A stretch of DNA of 64,000 nt, taken from positions 62,001 to 126,000 of the forward strand of contig JAFSGE010000035.1 in assembly GCA_017434885.1 (NCBI GenBank), in the 5' to 3' direction. Positions 1 through 8,948 of this stretch are shown here, in pieces. The stretch comes from Lachnospiraceae bacterium (GTDB taxonomy: Bacteria > Bacillota > Clostridia > Lachnospirales > Lachnospiraceae). The translations under genes and the position numbers were made by a program. The notes below the pieces were generated by a model. The model saw only the letters and a list, made by a program, of their open reading frames with translations, did not search any database and was not told the DNA's origin. The number at the start of each line of letters is the position of its first letter. The first letter of the stretch is position 1.

Positions 1-303
1 ATCACCGCCGCCAACATAATTACCGAAGGTCGCAACCACCTGACCGGGGTCACCGGTTGTCAGTATCAATCTGGTAGAAGATACATTCAGCGAAATTCTG
101 AATATGGTGGTAAACAGCAAAATGGTAGGGTAAAATGAAAAATCCAAAACTTCTTTGGAAAACATCGTTCCAAAAAGAATCGTAAATGCCACCGCAATAT
201 TGCACGCCAGCAAAATATCAAGCAACCAGCTTGGAATGGGTACAATTAACATAATAAATGCCGCAACCAGATATGCCGCAACGCCTAAATCCGCTTTTTT
301 CAT
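1..303 (-). CDS. flhA: Flagellar type III export protein FlhA, N-terminal part (cut by window edge)
   Basis: About 101 N-terminal codons are visible; the gene runs off the left edge. FlhA is the large inner-membrane component of the flagellar export gate, which binds chaperone-substrate complexes through its cytoplasmic C-terminal domain (not in view). The visible part has two hydrophobic helices and then the conserved FlhA stretch FRISLNVSSTRLIL followed by a GNYVGGGD-like segment. The start is the ATG at 303, preceded by AAAGGAG at good spacing. It follows flhB, as in the Bacillus fla/che operon, with about 50 bases between them. Confidence 0.95.
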   Translation of the reverse strand, partial: MKKADLGVAAYLVAAFIMLIVPIPSWLLDILLACNIAVAFTILFGTMFSKEVLDFSFYPTILLFTTIFRISLNVSSTRLILTTGDPGQVVATFGNYVGGGD

Positions 304-353
304 GCACCCAACTCCTTTCTGTCTTTTTTCTGTGTCGTAATCTAATGTCTATC

Positions 354-1466
354 TCAGACTTTTCCTTTCAGGTGATATACAAAAGCAAGCACCTCTGCAA
401 CCGCCTGATAAAGCTCCGGCGGCACCAGTCCGCCGATATCCACATTGGCATAAAGCATACGCGCCAATGGTTTATTTTCTACAATTTCAATGTCATTTTC
501 TTTTGCAATTTCCTTAATACGCTGTGCCAGAAAATCCTCCCCCTTGGCAAGCACATAAGGCGCATCATACTTATCAGGGTCATACTTAATGGCAACCGCA
601 TAATGGGTAGGGTTTGTGATAACCACATCCGCCTCCGGCAGCTGCTGCATCATCCTTCGCATGGATGCTTCCCTCATTCGCTGCTTCTGCTTTCCCTTTA
701 CTGCCGGGTCACCTTCCTGATTTTTGTATTCATCTTTTACTTCCTGCTTGGTCATCTTCATATCTTCATTGAACTTCCACTTCTGATAAGCATAGTCTAA
801 AAAAGCAATGACCATATATACTGCCGCAATCCGGATTCCCAAATCGGTAACAACATCTCCGATTAAACCGATTGCCTGATTAATTCCCACGTCATACAAA
901 AGGTAAATTTCTTTTGCCCTGCCGGAGAGATAAGAATATGTCATATAGCCGATGACTCCCAGCTTTAATGCAGATTTCAGTAATTCCATCAGGGAATTCA
1001 TGGATATTATTTTGCTAAACCCCTTCACCGGATTCAGCTTACTGAATTTAGGTTGCAACGGTTTACTGGTGGGCTTCCACTTCACCTGCACCAGGTCACA
1101 GACAAATGCCACAATAAATCCTACCAGAAAAACAGGAAGGCAGAGACTTGCAAGCTGATATGCCATCCCTTTCAGCAACGCAGTAATTGCCGCAATCGGA
1201 ATCATACCGTCATAAAATTTTACAACATCCGGGATTTGATTATAGACTCCCGAAAAATACTCCATCAGACCACTACCGATTGTCCCCACATACACCTTCA
1301 TCAGAATAAAAGCTGCAAGAAGTCCGAATGCCGTTGCTATTTCTTTACTTTTGGCAACCTGACCTTCTTTTCTGGCATCATTTAATTTTTTGGCGGTAGG
1401 CTGTTCGGTCTTTTCACCACCCGGACCGTCCTTTGCAAAAAACTGCAAATTATATTCCAAAATCAT
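354..1466 (-). CDS. flhB: Flagellar biosynthesis protein FlhB
   Basis: Inner-membrane export-gate protein and substrate-specificity switch (hook/rod to filament), 370 residues. The N-terminus has the family signature EKTEQPTAKKLNDARKEGQV, then four hydrophobic segments between about residues 45 and 230. A cytoplasmic domain follows, with the autocleavage motif NPTH at residues 285-288. Cleavage between N and P in this motif is what changes export specificity in the family. It lies between fliR and flhA, as in Bacillus. The start ATG has GGAG about 10 bases upstream. Confidence 0.97.
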   Translation of the reverse strand: MILEYNLQFFAKDGPGGEKTEQPTAKKLNDARKEGQVAKSKEIATAFGLLAAFILMKVYVGTIGSGLMEYFSGVYNQIPDVVKFYDGMIPIAAITALLKGMAYQLASLCLPVFLVGFIVAFVCDLVQVKWKPTSKPLQPKFSKLNPVKGFSKIISMNSLMELLKSALKLGVIGYMTYSYLSGRAKEIYLLYDVGINQAIGLIGDVVTDLGIRIAAVYMVIAFLDYAYQKWKFNEDMKMTKQEVKDEYKNQEGDPAVKGKQKQRMREASMRRMMQQLPEADVVITNPTHYAVAIKYDPDKYDAPYVLAKGEDFLAQRIKEIAKENDIEIVENKPLARMLYANVDIGGLVPPELYQAVAEVLAFVYHLKGKV

Positions 1467-1480
1467 TCTTTATCACTCCG

Positions 1481-2260
1481 CTACATCATAGCCTCCACGA
1501 AACTGACTATGGTCCGCTTCATCTGTTCAAAAACCAAATCTGCTGCTCCCGAAAGCATAAAGGTCGTCAGGAACAAAATGCTAAAACCTACAAGCACCTT
1601 CATCTGAATACCAACCGCAAACATGTTAAGCTGCGGAGAAACCTTTGCCAAAACACCGAGCACAGCATTTAAAATAATCATTACCGTAAAAATAGGCAGG
1701 CAGATGCGGAATCCTACCATAATGTAGTTTGCCATAAATTCTGTCATGGTGGCAAACAATTTATCACTGTTAATGATAATTCCGTTTACCGGAATCAACT
1801 GATATGTCTCTGCCAGTGCTTTTATCAGATACCGGTGCATTCCTGCAAGGAACAACATCAACAGCATCATATAATTATAATAAATTCCTGAAATAGTTGC
1901 GGACTGTTTCGTAGTCGGGTCCATCAAACTGGCCATGGAAAGTCCCATTTCCATATCTGCAATATGTCCCGCAAATGTGACAATCGTCGTACAAATATTA
2001 GCGGCAAATCCTACCAGCAAGCCGGTTACTGCTTCCTTTAAGACAATAATCAGATACCCCAGCAAAGTATTATAAACAATTTCTTCTCTTGGCACTACAT
2101 AATACAAAAGAACCGACATAAATACACTAAGCACCACCCTGACATTACGTGGCGTGTTCGTCATGCTGAAAAAGGGTGCAATAAACACAAAGCAACTGAC
2201 TCTTACCAGTACCAGCAGAAAAAATTCCAAATCCGCATATTGAAACCCATATTCTATCAT
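1481..2260 (-). CDS. fliR: Flagellar biosynthesis protein FliR
   Basis: Membrane protein of the FliP/FliQ/FliR export-gate core, 259 residues with several hydrophobic helices. The segment FFSMTNTPRNVRVVLSVFMS near residue 30 and the LPIFTVMIILNAVLGVLAKVSPQLNMF region near residues 185-210 are typical of FliR (only key parts quoted). It starts 5 bases after the fliQ stop, so the two genes are probably translationally coupled. Normal length for the family. Confidence 0.95.
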   Translation of the reverse strand: MIEYGFQYADLEFFLLVLVRVSCFVFIAPFFSMTNTPRNVRVVLSVFMSVLLYYVVPREEIVYNTLLGYLIIVLKEAVTGLLVGFAANICTTIVTFAGHIADMEMGLSMASLMDPTTKQSATISGIYYNYMMLLMLFLAGMHRYLIKALAETYQLIPVNGIIINSDKLFATMTEFMANYIMVGFRICLPIFTVMIILNAVLGVLAKVSPQLNMFAVGIQMKVLVGFSILFLTTFMLSGAADLVFEQMKRTIVSFVEAMM

Positions 2261-2265
2261 AGCGC

Positions 2266-2535
2266 CTACCTTGTATATACACTAAAATCAGACCAAAGCC
2301 TTATCATAAATCCGCTCAGCTCCGTAAGCATCCAGTTCCCCAGTAAAATAAGCCCTAAAAACACGGCAATTACTTTCGGCACAAAAGTAAGGGTCTGCTC
2401 CTGAATGGAGGTTACTGTCTGAAAGATACTGATAATCAGACCGACGCACAGTGAAATCAACAAAATCGGCGCTGCTACTTTAATTACCAGAAACAGTGCT
2501 TCACTGGCAATTGTTATGACGTCATCTATATTCAC
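2266..2535 (-). CDS. fliQ: Flagellar biosynthesis protein FliQ
   Basis: Small two-helix membrane protein of the export gate. The two hydrophobic segments flank a loop ending in QEQTLTFVPKV, the FliQ family signature. The frame can be opened further upstream at a TTG (2541). The GTG at 2535 is preferred because it places GGAGG at about 9 bases and gives the usual N-terminus MNIDDV. It sits between fliP and fliR in the normal order. Confidence 0.93.
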   Translation of the reverse strand: MNIDDVITIASEALFLVIKVAAPILLISLCVGLIISIFQTVTSIQEQTLTFVPKVIAVFLGLILLGNWMLTELSGFMIRLWSDFSVYTR

Positions 2536-2568
2536 TCGCAAGTTCCTCCTTTCCTTTTATCCTGCCTG

Positions 2569-3435
2569 TCAGTTAAACGTTTGTATCAGGTTCACAATAA
2601 TCAGATTCCATCCGTCTGCCAACACAAAAAGTAATATCTTAAACGGCATGGAAATCGTCGTGGGCGGCAGCATCATCATACCCATACTCATCAGCACGGA
2701 TGACACTACCATATCAATTACAATAAACGGAATATATATGATAAAGCCTATAATAAATGCCTGCCGCAGTTCACTGATAATAAAGCTTGGAATCAACACT
2801 GATGTGGGAATCCCCTCAAGAGTACCATCCCACTCTTCTCCGCTGATTTCCAAAAACACTCTTACATCCTCAGTCTGCGTCTGTTTATACATGAAATTGC
2901 GCAGAGGCTTCATCCCTTCCTCCAGAAACTCTTCCTGAGAAATTTCGCCCGCTTCAAAGGGTACTACAGCCTGCTCATAAATCTCCGTCATATACGGTTT
3001 CATAACGAAAAAGGTTAAAAACAAAGCTAACCCAACCAACACCTGATTAGGAGGCGCTGTTTGGGTGTTTAAAGCTGCCCTTGTAAAGTGGAGAACAATA
3101 ATAATTCTCGTAAACGAGGTCAGCATAATAAGCAGTGTCGGCGCCAAAGAAATTAACGTCAGCGTAATCAAAATCCGCAAAGTTCCGTTTACCTGTCCGT
3201 TATCATCCGTATACGTCACTGTCAAATGATTTGCAATATTCAGTTCTCCCAATTCTTCTGCCGATTCCGCACTGCCCGGTTCCTCGATATTTGTTCTGTC
3301 CTGAGTTTCACCGGTCAGATTGTAGTCGATTCCTGTTGCCTTAACTTCGATGTCGGGAATAATACAGAATATGCCCACCATAAGCAGCAGGCATATTATC
3401 TTACTTATTCTTTTAACGGCAAAAATTTTCTTCAT
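2569..3435 (-). CDS. fliP: Flagellar biosynthesis protein FliP
   Basis: Export-gate core protein with a cleavable signal peptide at the N-terminus (MKKIFAVKR then a hydrophobic stretch). The luminal region is followed by the conserved FliP body (LLIMLTSFTRIIIVLHFTR, then TAPPNQVLVGLALFLTFF) and the C-terminal helices ending in KILLFVLADGWNLI. An upstream ATG at 3456 overlaps the fliO stop. The ATG at 3435 has AAGGAA 9 bases upstream and gives a cleaner signal peptide, so it was chosen. About 288 residues. Confidence 0.94.
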   Translation of the reverse strand: MKKIFAVKRISKIICLLLMVGIFCIIPDIEVKATGIDYNLTGETQDRTNIEEPGSAESAEELGELNIANHLTVTYTDDNGQVNGTLRILITLTLISLAPTLLIMLTSFTRIIIVLHFTRAALNTQTAPPNQVLVGLALFLTFFVMKPYMTEIYEQAVVPFEAGEISQEEFLEEGMKPLRNFMYKQTQTEDVRVFLEISGEEWDGTLEGIPTSVLIPSFIISELRQAFIIGFIIYIPFIVIDMVVSSVLMSMGMMMLPPTTISMPFKILLFVLADGWNLIIVNLIQTFN

Positions 3436-3448
3436 ATTGCCAATTTCC

Positions 3449-3814
3449 TTAGTCATGCTCTTTTCCGTTTTGTTTCTTGAACTTTTCTAATATGCTGCCA
3501 AAATCAAGCTCTTTTGTCTGACTGTCATAAAAAGTCAAATCATCCTGCTCAAGTTCTGACAGCATATGAACTTCGTCTTTTCCCACTGCGATTGCCAGAT
3601 ACTTCTTTCCAACCCGTACAATCTGAATGTACTTGTTGTTTGCAATGCGCAGAGTCTCCACCAGCTCCAAGTTTCCGTAAACAGCCTTATTCTTTTGATA
3701 ACCTGAAATCCATTTGGTTGTGGCATATGTAATTACAAGCACAAACACAAACAAAAGTAAGACTGTTATGAACTGAAGGTAGCTGTCGGTGGTACTTACC
3801 CCTGTAAGCAGCAT
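3449..3814 (-). CDS. fliO: FliO-family flagellar biosynthesis protein
   Basis: 121 residues: a short extracytoplasmic N-terminus, one hydrophobic helix (about residues 14-34) and a small cytoplasmic domain containing ETLRIANNKYIQIVRVGKKY, typical of FliO (FliZ in Bacillus nomenclature). FliO helps assemble the FliP ring. It lies between cheY and fliP, as in Bacillus. Only 2 bases separate it from the cheY stop and there is no strong Shine-Dalgarno, which suggests coupled translation. Confidence 0.88.
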   Translation of the reverse strand: MLLTGVSTTDSYLQFITVLLLFVFVLVITYATTKWISGYQKNKAVYGNLELVETLRIANNKYIQIVRVGKKYLAIAVGKDEVHMLSELEQDDLTFYDSQTKELDFGSILEKFKKQNGKEHD

Positions 3815-3816
3815 AA

Positions 3817-4179
3817 TTAACCAACTACTTTCTTCACTGCTTCCAATACACGGTCAGGCTGGAACGGCTTAACAATAAAGTCTTTTGCACCGCCCTGAAT
3901 TGCCTCGATAACCATTGCCTGCTGTCCCATAGCGGAACACATAATAACCATTGCTCCGGAATCGGCTGCTTTAATATTTTTAAGTGCCTGAATACCGTCT
4001 ACTTCCGGCATGGTGATATCCATCAGAACCAAATCCGGTTTAAGTTCATTATATTTTTCAAGTGCTTTTGCTCCGTTTTCTGCTTCTCCGATAACATTAT
4101 AGCCATTCTTAGTGAGAATGTCCTTAATCATCATACGCATGAAAGCTGCATCATCAACTACTAAAATATTTTTTGCCAT
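3817..4179 (-). CDS. cheY: Chemotaxis response regulator CheY
   Basis: Single receiver domain of 120 residues. The acid pair is D9/D10, the phosphorylated aspartate D54 lies in LVLMDITMP, the switch hydroxyl residue is S82 and the conserved lysine is K104. In Gram-positive bacteria phospho-CheY binds the motor switch (FliM/FliY) and changes rotation. The gene directly follows fliY, whose CheC-like half probably dephosphorylates it. Confidence 0.96.
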   Translation of the reverse strand: MAKNILVVDDAAFMRMMIKDILTKNGYNVIGEAENGAKALEKYNELKPDLVLMDITMPEVDGIQALKNIKAADSGAMVIMCSAMGQQAMVIEAIQGGAKDFIVKPFQPDRVLEAVKKVVG

Positions 4180-4196
4180 ATCTCTTCTCCTAACTT

Positions 4197-5480
4197 TTAT
4201 TTAATAATTTCTGTTACACGAATACCAAAACTTTCTTCGATTACTACTACTTCGCCTCTGGCAACGAATTTTCCGTTCACCAGTACATCTATAGGCTCAC
4301 CGGCAATCTTATCAAGTTCGATAATCGTACCCGGTGCAAAATCAAGAATGTCTGCAATGGATTTTTTGGTTCTTCCGAGTTCAACCGTTACCTCTAACGG
4401 TACATCCATAATTAATCCGATATTTTCCTGCCCCGGCAATGCATTTGCTCCGTTGCTGAAGCTTTGGAATTGAGCAGGCTGAATGTTCATGGCCGGTTGA
4501 GGTGCATAGCCCATATTCATCTGTGGCATCTGCATATTCATCATCATGGGATTCATATTCATCGGCATTCCCATGCCCATTCCCATATTCATCGGCATTC
4601 CCATACCCATCTGACTCATATCCTGCTGAGGCATTCCCATACCCATCTGGCTCATATCCTGCTGAGGCATTCCTGCATTCATAGGAGCCTGCTGAGGCAT
4701 TTCTGCAACAGGTGGTGTATAAGGTTGCGGCTCCGGTGTCGCTACCGGTTCCGGTTCGGGTTCAGGCATCTGGCTTGACATAAATATGTCATACAAGCTT
4801 CTCGCAAAATCAATGGGATATAGCTGCATGATTGTACTGTCTACCAAATCCTCGATTTGCATACGGAAAGCAATTTTTACAAAAGTTCCTGCTAAGAAAT
4901 CCGCAATTTCATCTCCGTCTTTAAAGTCCTGTAAATCAATTCTGTTTGCCTCCGGGGGGCTGATATCAATCATCTTTCCGAGCATGGTTGACATTGAAGT
5001 CGCTGCCGCACCCATCATCTGATTCATTGCTTCTGAGATAGCACTCAAATGCAATTCACCGAGTTCTCCTTCGGTGTTGCTTCCGTCACCGCCCATCATC
5101 AGGTCTGTAATTACCTTTACATCCTGTTCCTTCAAAACCATGATATTGGAACCGTCCAAACCTGCCGTATATCTGATTTGGATAAATACACATGGTCTCT
5201 GATAATCTTCAATAACAGCTGCCCAATTCGCCAGTGTTACTACCGGTGTGGTAATATTAACCTTACGGTTAACCAGGGAATATAAAGTAGTTGCGGAAGA
5301 CCCCATACTGATATTGGCGATTTCTCCGATAGCATCCTTTTCTGTATCACTCAAAAGGCTTTCATCAATAATAGGAGCTGCGCTTTTCTCCGGCTCGGCT
5401 TCTGTACTTTCGGCACTATCCGACAAGTCCATGCCGCTGAGAAGCGCATTTATTTCATCCTGTGATAACATTCCGTCCAT
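4197..5480 (-). CDS. fliY: Flagellar motor switch phosphatase FliY
   Basis: 427 residues in four parts. The N-terminal peptide MLSQDEINALL resembles the CheY-binding peptide of FliM. A CheC-like phosphatase domain follows with two intact active-site sets (E53/N56/P79 and E150/N153/P175). Then comes a proline-glutamate and very methionine-rich linker (about residues 236-335), and finally a FliN-type SpoA domain (about residues 354-427) that joins the C-ring. It dephosphorylates CheY-P at the motor. The linker contains a DNA-level 36-bp tandem duplication (4594-4665). It starts 3 bases after fliM. Confidence 0.96.
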   Translation of the reverse strand: MDGMLSQDEINALLSGMDLSDSAESTEAEPEKSAAPIIDESLLSDTEKDAIGEIANISMGSSATTLYSLVNRKVNITTPVVTLANWAAVIEDYQRPCVFIQIRYTAGLDGSNIMVLKEQDVKVITDLMMGGDGSNTEGELGELHLSAISEAMNQMMGAAATSMSTMLGKMIDISPPEANRIDLQDFKDGDEIADFLAGTFVKIAFRMQIEDLVDSTIMQLYPIDFARSLYDIFMSSQMPEPEPEPVATPEPQPYTPPVAEMPQQAPMNAGMPQQDMSQMGMGMPQQDMSQMGMGMPMNMGMGMGMPMNMNPMMMNMQMPQMNMGYAPQPAMNIQPAQFQSFSNGANALPGQENIGLIMDVPLEVTVELGRTKKSIADILDFAPGTIIELDKIAGEPIDVLVNGKFVARGEVVVIEESFGIRVTEIIK

Positions 5481-5483
5481 GCC

Positions 5484-6464
5484 TTATCCCTCCTCTCTGA
5501 TGACTTCCGTTACCCTGACAGCATATTTGTCTCTGTTTGAGCCGGGTAACGCTTTGAATTTTTTGATGTTACCTACATAGACTTCCATTTCGGAATCTAC
5601 TTCGGTACCGAGTCTGATAATATCTCCTACTTGCAGGTCGATAAAATCATTTACCGAAATCTGACTCTTACCGAGAACAGCTTTCACAGGTACATCAATT
5701 CTCTTAATAAGTGATTCGATATGTTCCTCATAATTTTCCGAATCTTCTTTTTGCATTGTTGAGTACCAATACTTGGTATTCAACTTATCCATAATATCTT
5801 CCAGTGTAAAATAAGGAAGACATATGTTCATAAGTCCTTCCACATCACCAATCTTAATATTCATGGTAATAATGGCTATCATATCTCCCGGTGCGATAAT
5901 CTGCGCAAACTGTGCATTTGTTTCAATTCGCTCCATAACCGGAAAGATATCAACTACATTACGCCATGGTTCTCTCATGAGCTGTATGCAGATAATCAAC
6001 ATTTTTTCAAGAATCGTCATTTCAATTTCCGAAAAGTCTCTTATCTTATCAAGTGAAACTCCCGGCCCGCCAAGCATACGGTCAATCATGGCAAACCCCA
6101 AGTTGGGTGCCAAATCTATCAAAATATTACCGTTTAGCGGTTGAAAATCTACAATTCCCAAAATAACCGGATTGGAAAGTGCATTACTGAACTCCGAAAA
6201 GGTTACCGTTTCCGAACTGCTCACGCTTACCTGAACATTCTTTCTCAGATAAACGGGAAGATTCGTGGAAATTAATCTTCCGTAATGTTCATATATAATT
6301 TCAAGTGTACGTAAATGTTCTTTTGAAAATTTCGCTGGACGAGAAAAGTCGTAATCTTTTACTTTCTTGTCTGCGGATTCCTGCATCTGTTCAACATCTA
6401 ATTCGCCGGTACTTAGTGCCGCCAGCAGATTATCTATTTCACTTTGAGACAGTACCTCGCCCAT
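5484..6464 (-). CDS. fliM: Flagellar motor switch protein FliM
   Basis: 326 residues. The N-terminus GEVLSQSEIDNLLAALSTGE is the CheY-P binding peptide. A CheC-like middle domain that lacks phosphatase residues follows, and then a C-terminal SpoA domain (about residues 250-320) that forms the C-ring. A strong AAGGAGGTGA precedes the ATG. Upstream neighbour is fliL, downstream fliY. Confidence 0.97.
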   Translation of the reverse strand: MGEVLSQSEIDNLLAALSTGELDVEQMQESADKKVKDYDFSRPAKFSKEHLRTLEIIYEHYGRLISTNLPVYLRKNVQVSVSSSETVTFSEFSNALSNPVILGIVDFQPLNGNILIDLAPNLGFAMIDRMLGGPGVSLDKIRDFSEIEMTILEKMLIICIQLMREPWRNVVDIFPVMERIETNAQFAQIIAPGDMIAIITMNIKIGDVEGLMNICLPYFTLEDIMDKLNTKYWYSTMQKEDSENYEEHIESLIKRIDVPVKAVLGKSQISVNDFIDLQVGDIIRLGTEVDSEMEVYVGNIKKFKALPGSNRDKYAVRVTEVIREEG

Positions 6465-6503
6465 GAAGGTTCACCTCCTTCATTTTGTGTTATTCATTCT
6501 GCC

Positions 6504-7013
6504 TTACTGATAGAGCGCACCACTGATCGTCACATCGTAAACAAATTTAGAATCGAACAAAAGCTGAATTCTTTCAAGTATCTGTTCCTCAATAACATGG
6601 CTGTTTTCTCTTGCCTGATCAACTGTGTACTGTGCCACCACATCATTGATTTCACCCTTTATCAGACTTTCTCTTGTGGTAAGGTCGCCATAAACTTCAT
6701 AATCCTTATCTTTAGAGTTCATGGAAAGGGTGATGGACAATAATGCATAATGCTCTTTGCCATCTTCTGCCTTTTTCAAAGGAATGGTCATTTCTGCGAT
6801 ATCGTATGTCACCACGTCTGCCATGGAAACGGTTACGATTTCTTCTTCCTCCTGTGCAGCACCTAAATCCAAATTAACCGCTGCTGCAATATCCGTAACA
6901 AGTGCCGCAGTCTTTTTATTAGTACCAAATACACTGAACAGTGTAATGGAGGAAAGCACAATATTAATAATTAAAAGTGTTAAAATAATAATGGAAATTA
7001 AATTCTTTTTCAT
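6504..7013 (-). CDS. fliL: Flagellar basal body-associated protein FliL
   Basis: 169 residues with one N-terminal membrane helix (about residues 5-27) and an extracytoplasmic domain ending with the FliL-type SGALYQ. In the family FliL forms rings around stator units. It lies between motB and fliM, next to its functional partners, and starts after AGGAGAAAGAGA. Confidence 0.92.
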   Translation of the reverse strand: MKKNLISIIILTLLIINIVLSSITLFSVFGTNKKTAALVTDIAAAVNLDLGAAQEEEEIVTVSMADVVTYDIAEMTIPLKKAEDGKEHYALLSITLSMNSKDKDYEVYGDLTTRESLIKGEINDVVAQYTVDQARENSHVIEEQILERIQLLFDSKFVYDVTISGALYQ

Positions 7014-7053
7014 TCTCTTTCTCCTGACATTTCCTGAATGCTAATAAATTCTT

Positions 7054-7860
7054 TTAATAGGAACTTAAAGAATTATATATTCTGATTTCCACACGCCTGT
7101 TCTTTGCACGTCCTTCTTCTGTTGAGTTATCTGCAACAGGCACATATTCTCCCATTCCCGAATGTTTAATATGAGAAGGATCTAATGTGGTATTGTCTTT
7201 CAAATAATAAAATACGGAAAGTGCACGCCCGTTACTGAGTTCGTCATTATTTGAGTACTTAGAACCGGACATCGGCACATTATCGGTGTGACCTTCTATC
7301 TCAATCTTTCCCGAACTGTACTGCTGCAGGATAATTCCTACCTGATTCAGTATCGGCAACGACTCTTCCTTCAATTCCACGCTTCCGGAATCAAACAAAA
7401 CTGCACCGTTTAACGTAAGCTGTACATACTGTGCTGTAAATGTAATATCAATCTCTTTGTCGAGATTCTTTTCACTCAAAGCCTCTTCTACCTGTTCCGC
7501 CAGTTGTTCGGACTCCTCAAGCTTAGCTTCCTCAATGGCTTCCGTCATGGACTTCAAATCCTCAGGAATGGTTTCCCCTTCATTGTCCCGGCCTGTACTG
7601 TTAATATACTCATCCAGTTCATTTAACTGGCTGACACCCATACTGACCAAAAGTCCGTCTCCGATTGCCGTGGCTCCCGCCGAAAAAATACTGAATGTCT
7701 GATTAAAAGACGCTGCAAGAAGTTCGAACTTCTGTGCATCTACCGAAGACATGGAAAACAGCATAACGAAGAAGCAAAGGAGTAAGTTCATAAGATCCGC
7801 AAAGGTCGCCTGCCACGCAGGAGCGCCTTTGGGCGGCTCTTCCGGTTTTCGTTTAGCCAA
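7054..7860 (-). CDS. motB: Flagellar stator protein MotB
   Basis: Cell-wall-anchored half of the proton- or sodium-driven stator. A short cytoplasmic tail is followed by one membrane helix with the essential ion-binding aspartate in FADLMNLLLCFFVMLFSMSS (D22 from this start), a charged linker, and a C-terminal OmpA-type peptidoglycan-binding domain (IEGHTDNVP, then SNGRALSV and NRRVEIRI). A TTG start at 7860 is chosen because GGAGG sits 8 bases upstream and MAKRKPEEP is the usual family N-terminus. A GTG six codons earlier is the alternative. It overlaps the motA stop by 8 bases. Confidence 0.95.
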   Translation of the reverse strand: MAKRKPEEPPKGAPAWQATFADLMNLLLCFFVMLFSMSSVDAQKFELLAASFNQTFSIFSAGATAIGDGLLVSMGVSQLNELDEYINSTGRDNEGETIPEDLKSMTEAIEEAKLEESEQLAEQVEEALSEKNLDKEIDITFTAQYVQLTLNGAVLFDSGSVELKEESLPILNQVGIILQQYSSGKIEIEGHTDNVPMSGSKYSNNDELSNGRALSVFYYLKDNTTLDPSHIKHSGMGEYVPVADNSTEEGRAKNRRVEIRIYNSLSSY

Positions 7861-8653
7861 GTTCCTCACCTCCGTCACTCTGAGCTGCTCTTTCGCTCGG
7901 TGCCAGGAAGGATTTCAATTTTTCTTCAATAACTCTGGGGTTCTCTCCTGCCTGGATAGACAAAAGCCCTTCAATCATGATTTCCTTTAACATGATTTCA
8001 CCGGCATTATTTGCTTTTAACTTACCTGCAACAGGAGCACAAATCCAGTTTGCAAGCAAGGAACCATACAAAGTAGTAATAAGTGCAACCGCCATGGAAG
8101 GACCGATACTGGAAGGGTCATCCATTTCATAAAGCATGTTAACAAGACCTACCAGTGTACCAATCATACCCCACGCAGGTCCCATGGAACCCAAATCTTC
8201 CCAAAAGGCAATTTTCTTTTTATGTCTGTCCTCTATACTGATAAGTTCTGTTTCCAAAATACCACGCACCAGTTCGGGGTCCGTACCGTCTACAATGAGC
8301 AAAATTCCCTTTTTCATAAACTCATCATCCAGTTCCCCTGCCGCTTCTTCCAAAGAAAGCAATCCTTCTTTACGGGCAACATTGGACAAATCAATAATCT
8401 TCTGAATCATAGCTCCCATATCCACTACAGGTGCTTTAAAAACCAAGAGAAAACTCTTAAATCCGGCCAGATAATCCTTCATACTGTACATGGCCATAAC
8501 CGCAAAAAACGAGCCACCAAACGTAATGATTGCTGACGGAGGATCTATGTAACGACCTATATTTTCAATGCCGGCATTATCAATAATACCGTATGCACAC
8601 ATGACAAAGCATAAAAGTAATCCTAAAATCGACGCTATATCCACAACTCGCAC
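7853..8653 (-). CDS. motA: Flagellar stator protein MotA
   Basis: 266 residues with four membrane helices and a large cytoplasmic loop, the torque-generating half of the stator with MotB. The segment WGMIGTLVGLVNMLYEMDDPSSIG and the following helix (key proline in helix 3 region) fit MotA/TolQ/ExbB proteins. Starts are all GTG: 8653 is the longest, and 8644 would give MDIASILGLL, the commoner family beginning. Neither has a strong Shine-Dalgarno. It follows flbD by 11 bases. Confidence 0.94.
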   Translation of the reverse strand: MRVVDIASILGLLLCFVMCAYGIIDNAGIENIGRYIDPPSAIITFGGSFFAVMAMYSMKDYLAGFKSFLLVFKAPVVDMGAMIQKIIDLSNVARKEGLLSLEEAAGELDDEFMKKGILLIVDGTDPELVRGILETELISIEDRHKKKIAFWEDLGSMGPAWGMIGTLVGLVNMLYEMDDPSSIGPSMAVALITTLYGSLLANWICAPVAGKLKANNAGEIMLKEIMIEGLLSIQAGENPRVIEEKLKSFLAPSERAAQSDGGEELG

Positions 8654-8664
8654 CCATTTTTGCG

Positions 8665-8850
8665 TTAATCCGCAAAAATATCCTTTCTATACGATTTTAC
8701 AAGATTTTTCACTTCTTGTCTACTTTCTTTTACAATTATTTTTCTTCCGGTAGTAAAAGCAATCACCGTATCAGGCGTTTCTTCCACTAATTCCATTAAG
8801 TCCGGGTTTACTAGTACTTTAGTACCGTTAATCTTCGTAACTTCTATCAT
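8665..8850 (-). CDS. flbD: FlbD/SwrD-family flagellar protein
   Basis: 61 residues, MIEVTKINGTKVLVNPDLME with a following VEETPDTVIAFTTGRKIIV core, matching the small FlbD family found between flgE and motA or fliL. The Bacillus relative SwrD (YlzI) raises motor power and swarming by boosting stator levels. That role is known from the family and is not shown here. Its place directly before motA-motB suits it. It is separated from flgE by a 98-base gap holding a hairpin. Confidence 0.9.
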   Translation of the reverse strand: MIEVTKINGTKVLVNPDLMELVEETPDTVIAFTTGRKIIVKESRQEVKNLVKSYRKDIFAD

Positions 8851-8889
8851 TTGGCACCTCTTAACAATATAAATTTAAAAAACGCCTAA

Positions 8890-8916
8890 AGGGAATCGGC
8901 AAAACACCGATTCCCT
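8890..8916 (-). terminator. Stem-loop between flgE and flbD (partial terminator or mRNA stabiliser)
   Basis: A perfect 10-bp inverted repeat, 8890-8899 with 8907-8916, encloses a 7-base loop. On the minus strand it is followed after a few bases by GGCGTTTTTT. It lies in the only sizeable gap of this part of the fla operon, right after flgE. The downstream stator and export genes have no visible promoter of their own, so it probably lets some RNA polymerase through. Confidence 0.6.
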
Positions 8917-8948
8917 CGCCATATCCAATTAACTAACTCACTTAACTA

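Noticed and set aside
8891-8915. Sigma-D promoter before flbD (GCCGATTC)
   Set aside because: The TAAA element is missing and the motif is part of the hairpin arm.
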